From contig JBFXDW010000020.1 of assembly GCA_050180745.1 (NCBI GenBank), positions 1-23,083 of the forward strand: a stretch of DNA of 23,083 nt. The letters are read 5' to 3'. Shown one piece after another: positions 22,603-23,083 of this stretch. Position numbers and translations under genes: made by a program. The notes beneath the pieces are model-generated. The model searched no databases. It was not told where the DNA came from and was given only the letters and a program-made list of their open reading frames with translations. The stretch is from JBFXDW01 sp050180745 (lineage in GTDB: Bacteria > Pseudomonadota > Alphaproteobacteria > UBA9219). How positions within the stretch are numbered: position 1 is the first letter of the stretch; every line of letters starts with the position of its first letter.

Positions 22603-23025
22603 ATGGTTACAGTACCCCAGAATTACAAGCCCACGCAAAAAGAGCCTTATATGAATCCCGTCATGCTTCAGTATTTCAAACAGAAGCTGATTGATTGGAA
22701 GGATGAAATTCTAGCCGATGCCTCTTCTACCCTGCAAGAGCTACAAGATGAGGGCGGTGTACGCGAGCCGGATATCGCAGACCGCGCAACGATCGAAACG
22801 GATGTAGCGCTTGAAATGCGGGCACGTGATCGCCAAAGAAAGCTCATCAGCAAGATTGACGAGGCTCTAGAGCGCATTCGCACCAATGATTATGGCTATT
22901 GCGAAGAAACAGGAGAGCCTATTGGCATTAAACGGCTAGAGGTTCGCCCCGTTGCAACTCTCTCTATCGAAGCACAGGAACGCCACGAACGGCTTGAAAG
23001 GACACATCGTGATGAGCGTGAGTAA
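22603..23025 (+). CDS. dksA: DksA/TraR-family RNA polymerase-binding regulator
   Basis: DksA enters the RNA polymerase secondary channel and, with ppGpp, adjusts transcription during the stringent response. The 140-residue protein has the coiled-coil (LQYFKQKLIDWKDEILADAS, then LEMRARDRQRKLISKIDEAL) with the tip motif EPDIADRA retaining both aspartates that act near the polymerase active site. In the C-terminal globular domain only one of the four zinc-binding cysteines of enteric DksA remains (YGYCEETGEPIG, then ATLSIEAQERHER), so zinc binding is unlikely. I recall this substitution pattern in other alphaproteobacterial DksA proteins. AAGGAG nine bases before the ATG at 22603 decides the start. 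The next gene overlaps its 3' end by 14 bases. Confidence 0.92.
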   Translation: MVTVPQNYKPTQKEPYMNPVMLQYFKQKLIDWKDEILADASSTLQELQDEGGVREPDIADRATIETDVALEMRARDRQRKLISKIDEALERIRTNDYGYCEETGEPIGIKRLEVRPVATLSIEAQERHERLERTHRDERE

Positions 23026-23083
23026 AAAGACCCTTCTGATCAGCACAGCTATTTTAAGCTTCTTTGTCACATCCCCTGCGCGT
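23012..23083 (+). CDS. Start of an exported protein, cut by the window edge
   Basis: Twenty-four codons are visible: a short basic N-terminus (MSVSKK) followed by a hydrophobic stretch (TLLISTAILSFFVTS) and PAR, consistent with a Sec signal peptide. AAGGA about nine bases before the ATG supports the start. It overlaps the 3' end of dksA by 14 bases in another frame, so it is likely in the same operon. The rest of the protein is outside the window, so no family can be named. Confidence 0.6.
   Translation, partial: MSVSKKTLLISTAILSFFVTSPAR

Overview
The window reads as a chromosomal segment of an alphaproteobacterium of moderate, slightly AT-leaning composition (my estimate by eye; not computed). 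Three things point there. The lexA promoter carries a GAAC-N7-GAAC operator, the reverse complement of the alphaproteobacterial LexA box GTTC-N7-GTTC. The flagellar genes include fliX, divergent from flgI as in Caulobacter, and two flagellar operons start at sequences that fit the sigma-54 consensus very well. The DUF4175/TIGR02302-type protein and the EIIA-Ntr gene next to hpf are also typical of this class. The order or genus cannot be fixed from sequence reading alone.

Layout. (1) 1-2397 (+): a polysaccharide-type flippase followed directly by ftsW. (2) 2397-2541: a small palindromic, MITE-like element inserted exactly where the stop codons of ftsW and a convergent gene meet. (3) 2542-4026 (-): two tandem paralogous genes of unknown function, each with an internal motif repeat. 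(4) 4195-6156 (+): thrS with a clear terminator. (5) 6301-6828 (+): an unknown gene whose stop codon lies in a second, 159-bp palindromic element. (6) 13252 down to 7009 (-): flgE, flgK, flgL, then a metallophosphatase and a GT4 glycosyltransferase. (7) 13461-15557 (+): lexA, with an SOS-regulated promoter and a third palindromic element in its leader, then hpf and ptsN. (8) 15616-15852 (+): a small membrane protein. (9) 17470 down to 15867 (-): a small LptM-like lipoprotein overlapping a short DUF4175 protein. (10) 21922 down to 17554 (-): flgI-flgJ-flgN-fliK-flgD behind a sigma-54 promoter. (11) 22126 to the right edge (+): fliX, a dksA-like gene and the start of an exported protein.

How it fits together. 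Most of the window serves the flagellum: P-ring (FlgI), rod-binding chaperone (FlgJ), FlgN-like export chaperone, hook-length ruler (FliK), hook cap (FlgD), hook (FlgE), the two hook-filament junction proteins (FlgK, FlgL) and the assembly regulator FliX. Two sigma-54 promoters link the two flagellar operons. The rest is core physiology: cell division, threonyl-tRNA charging, SOS repression, ribosome hibernation and nitrogen-PTS control.

The most notable observations are: a roughly 95-100-residue domain shared at high identity by FlgK and FlgE; three different short palindromic elements at gene boundaries, one of them between the LexA-controlled promoter and the lexA start; and the unrecognised paralogous gene pair. 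I found no CRISPR array, rRNA, tRNA, complete insertion sequence or recognisable defence system.
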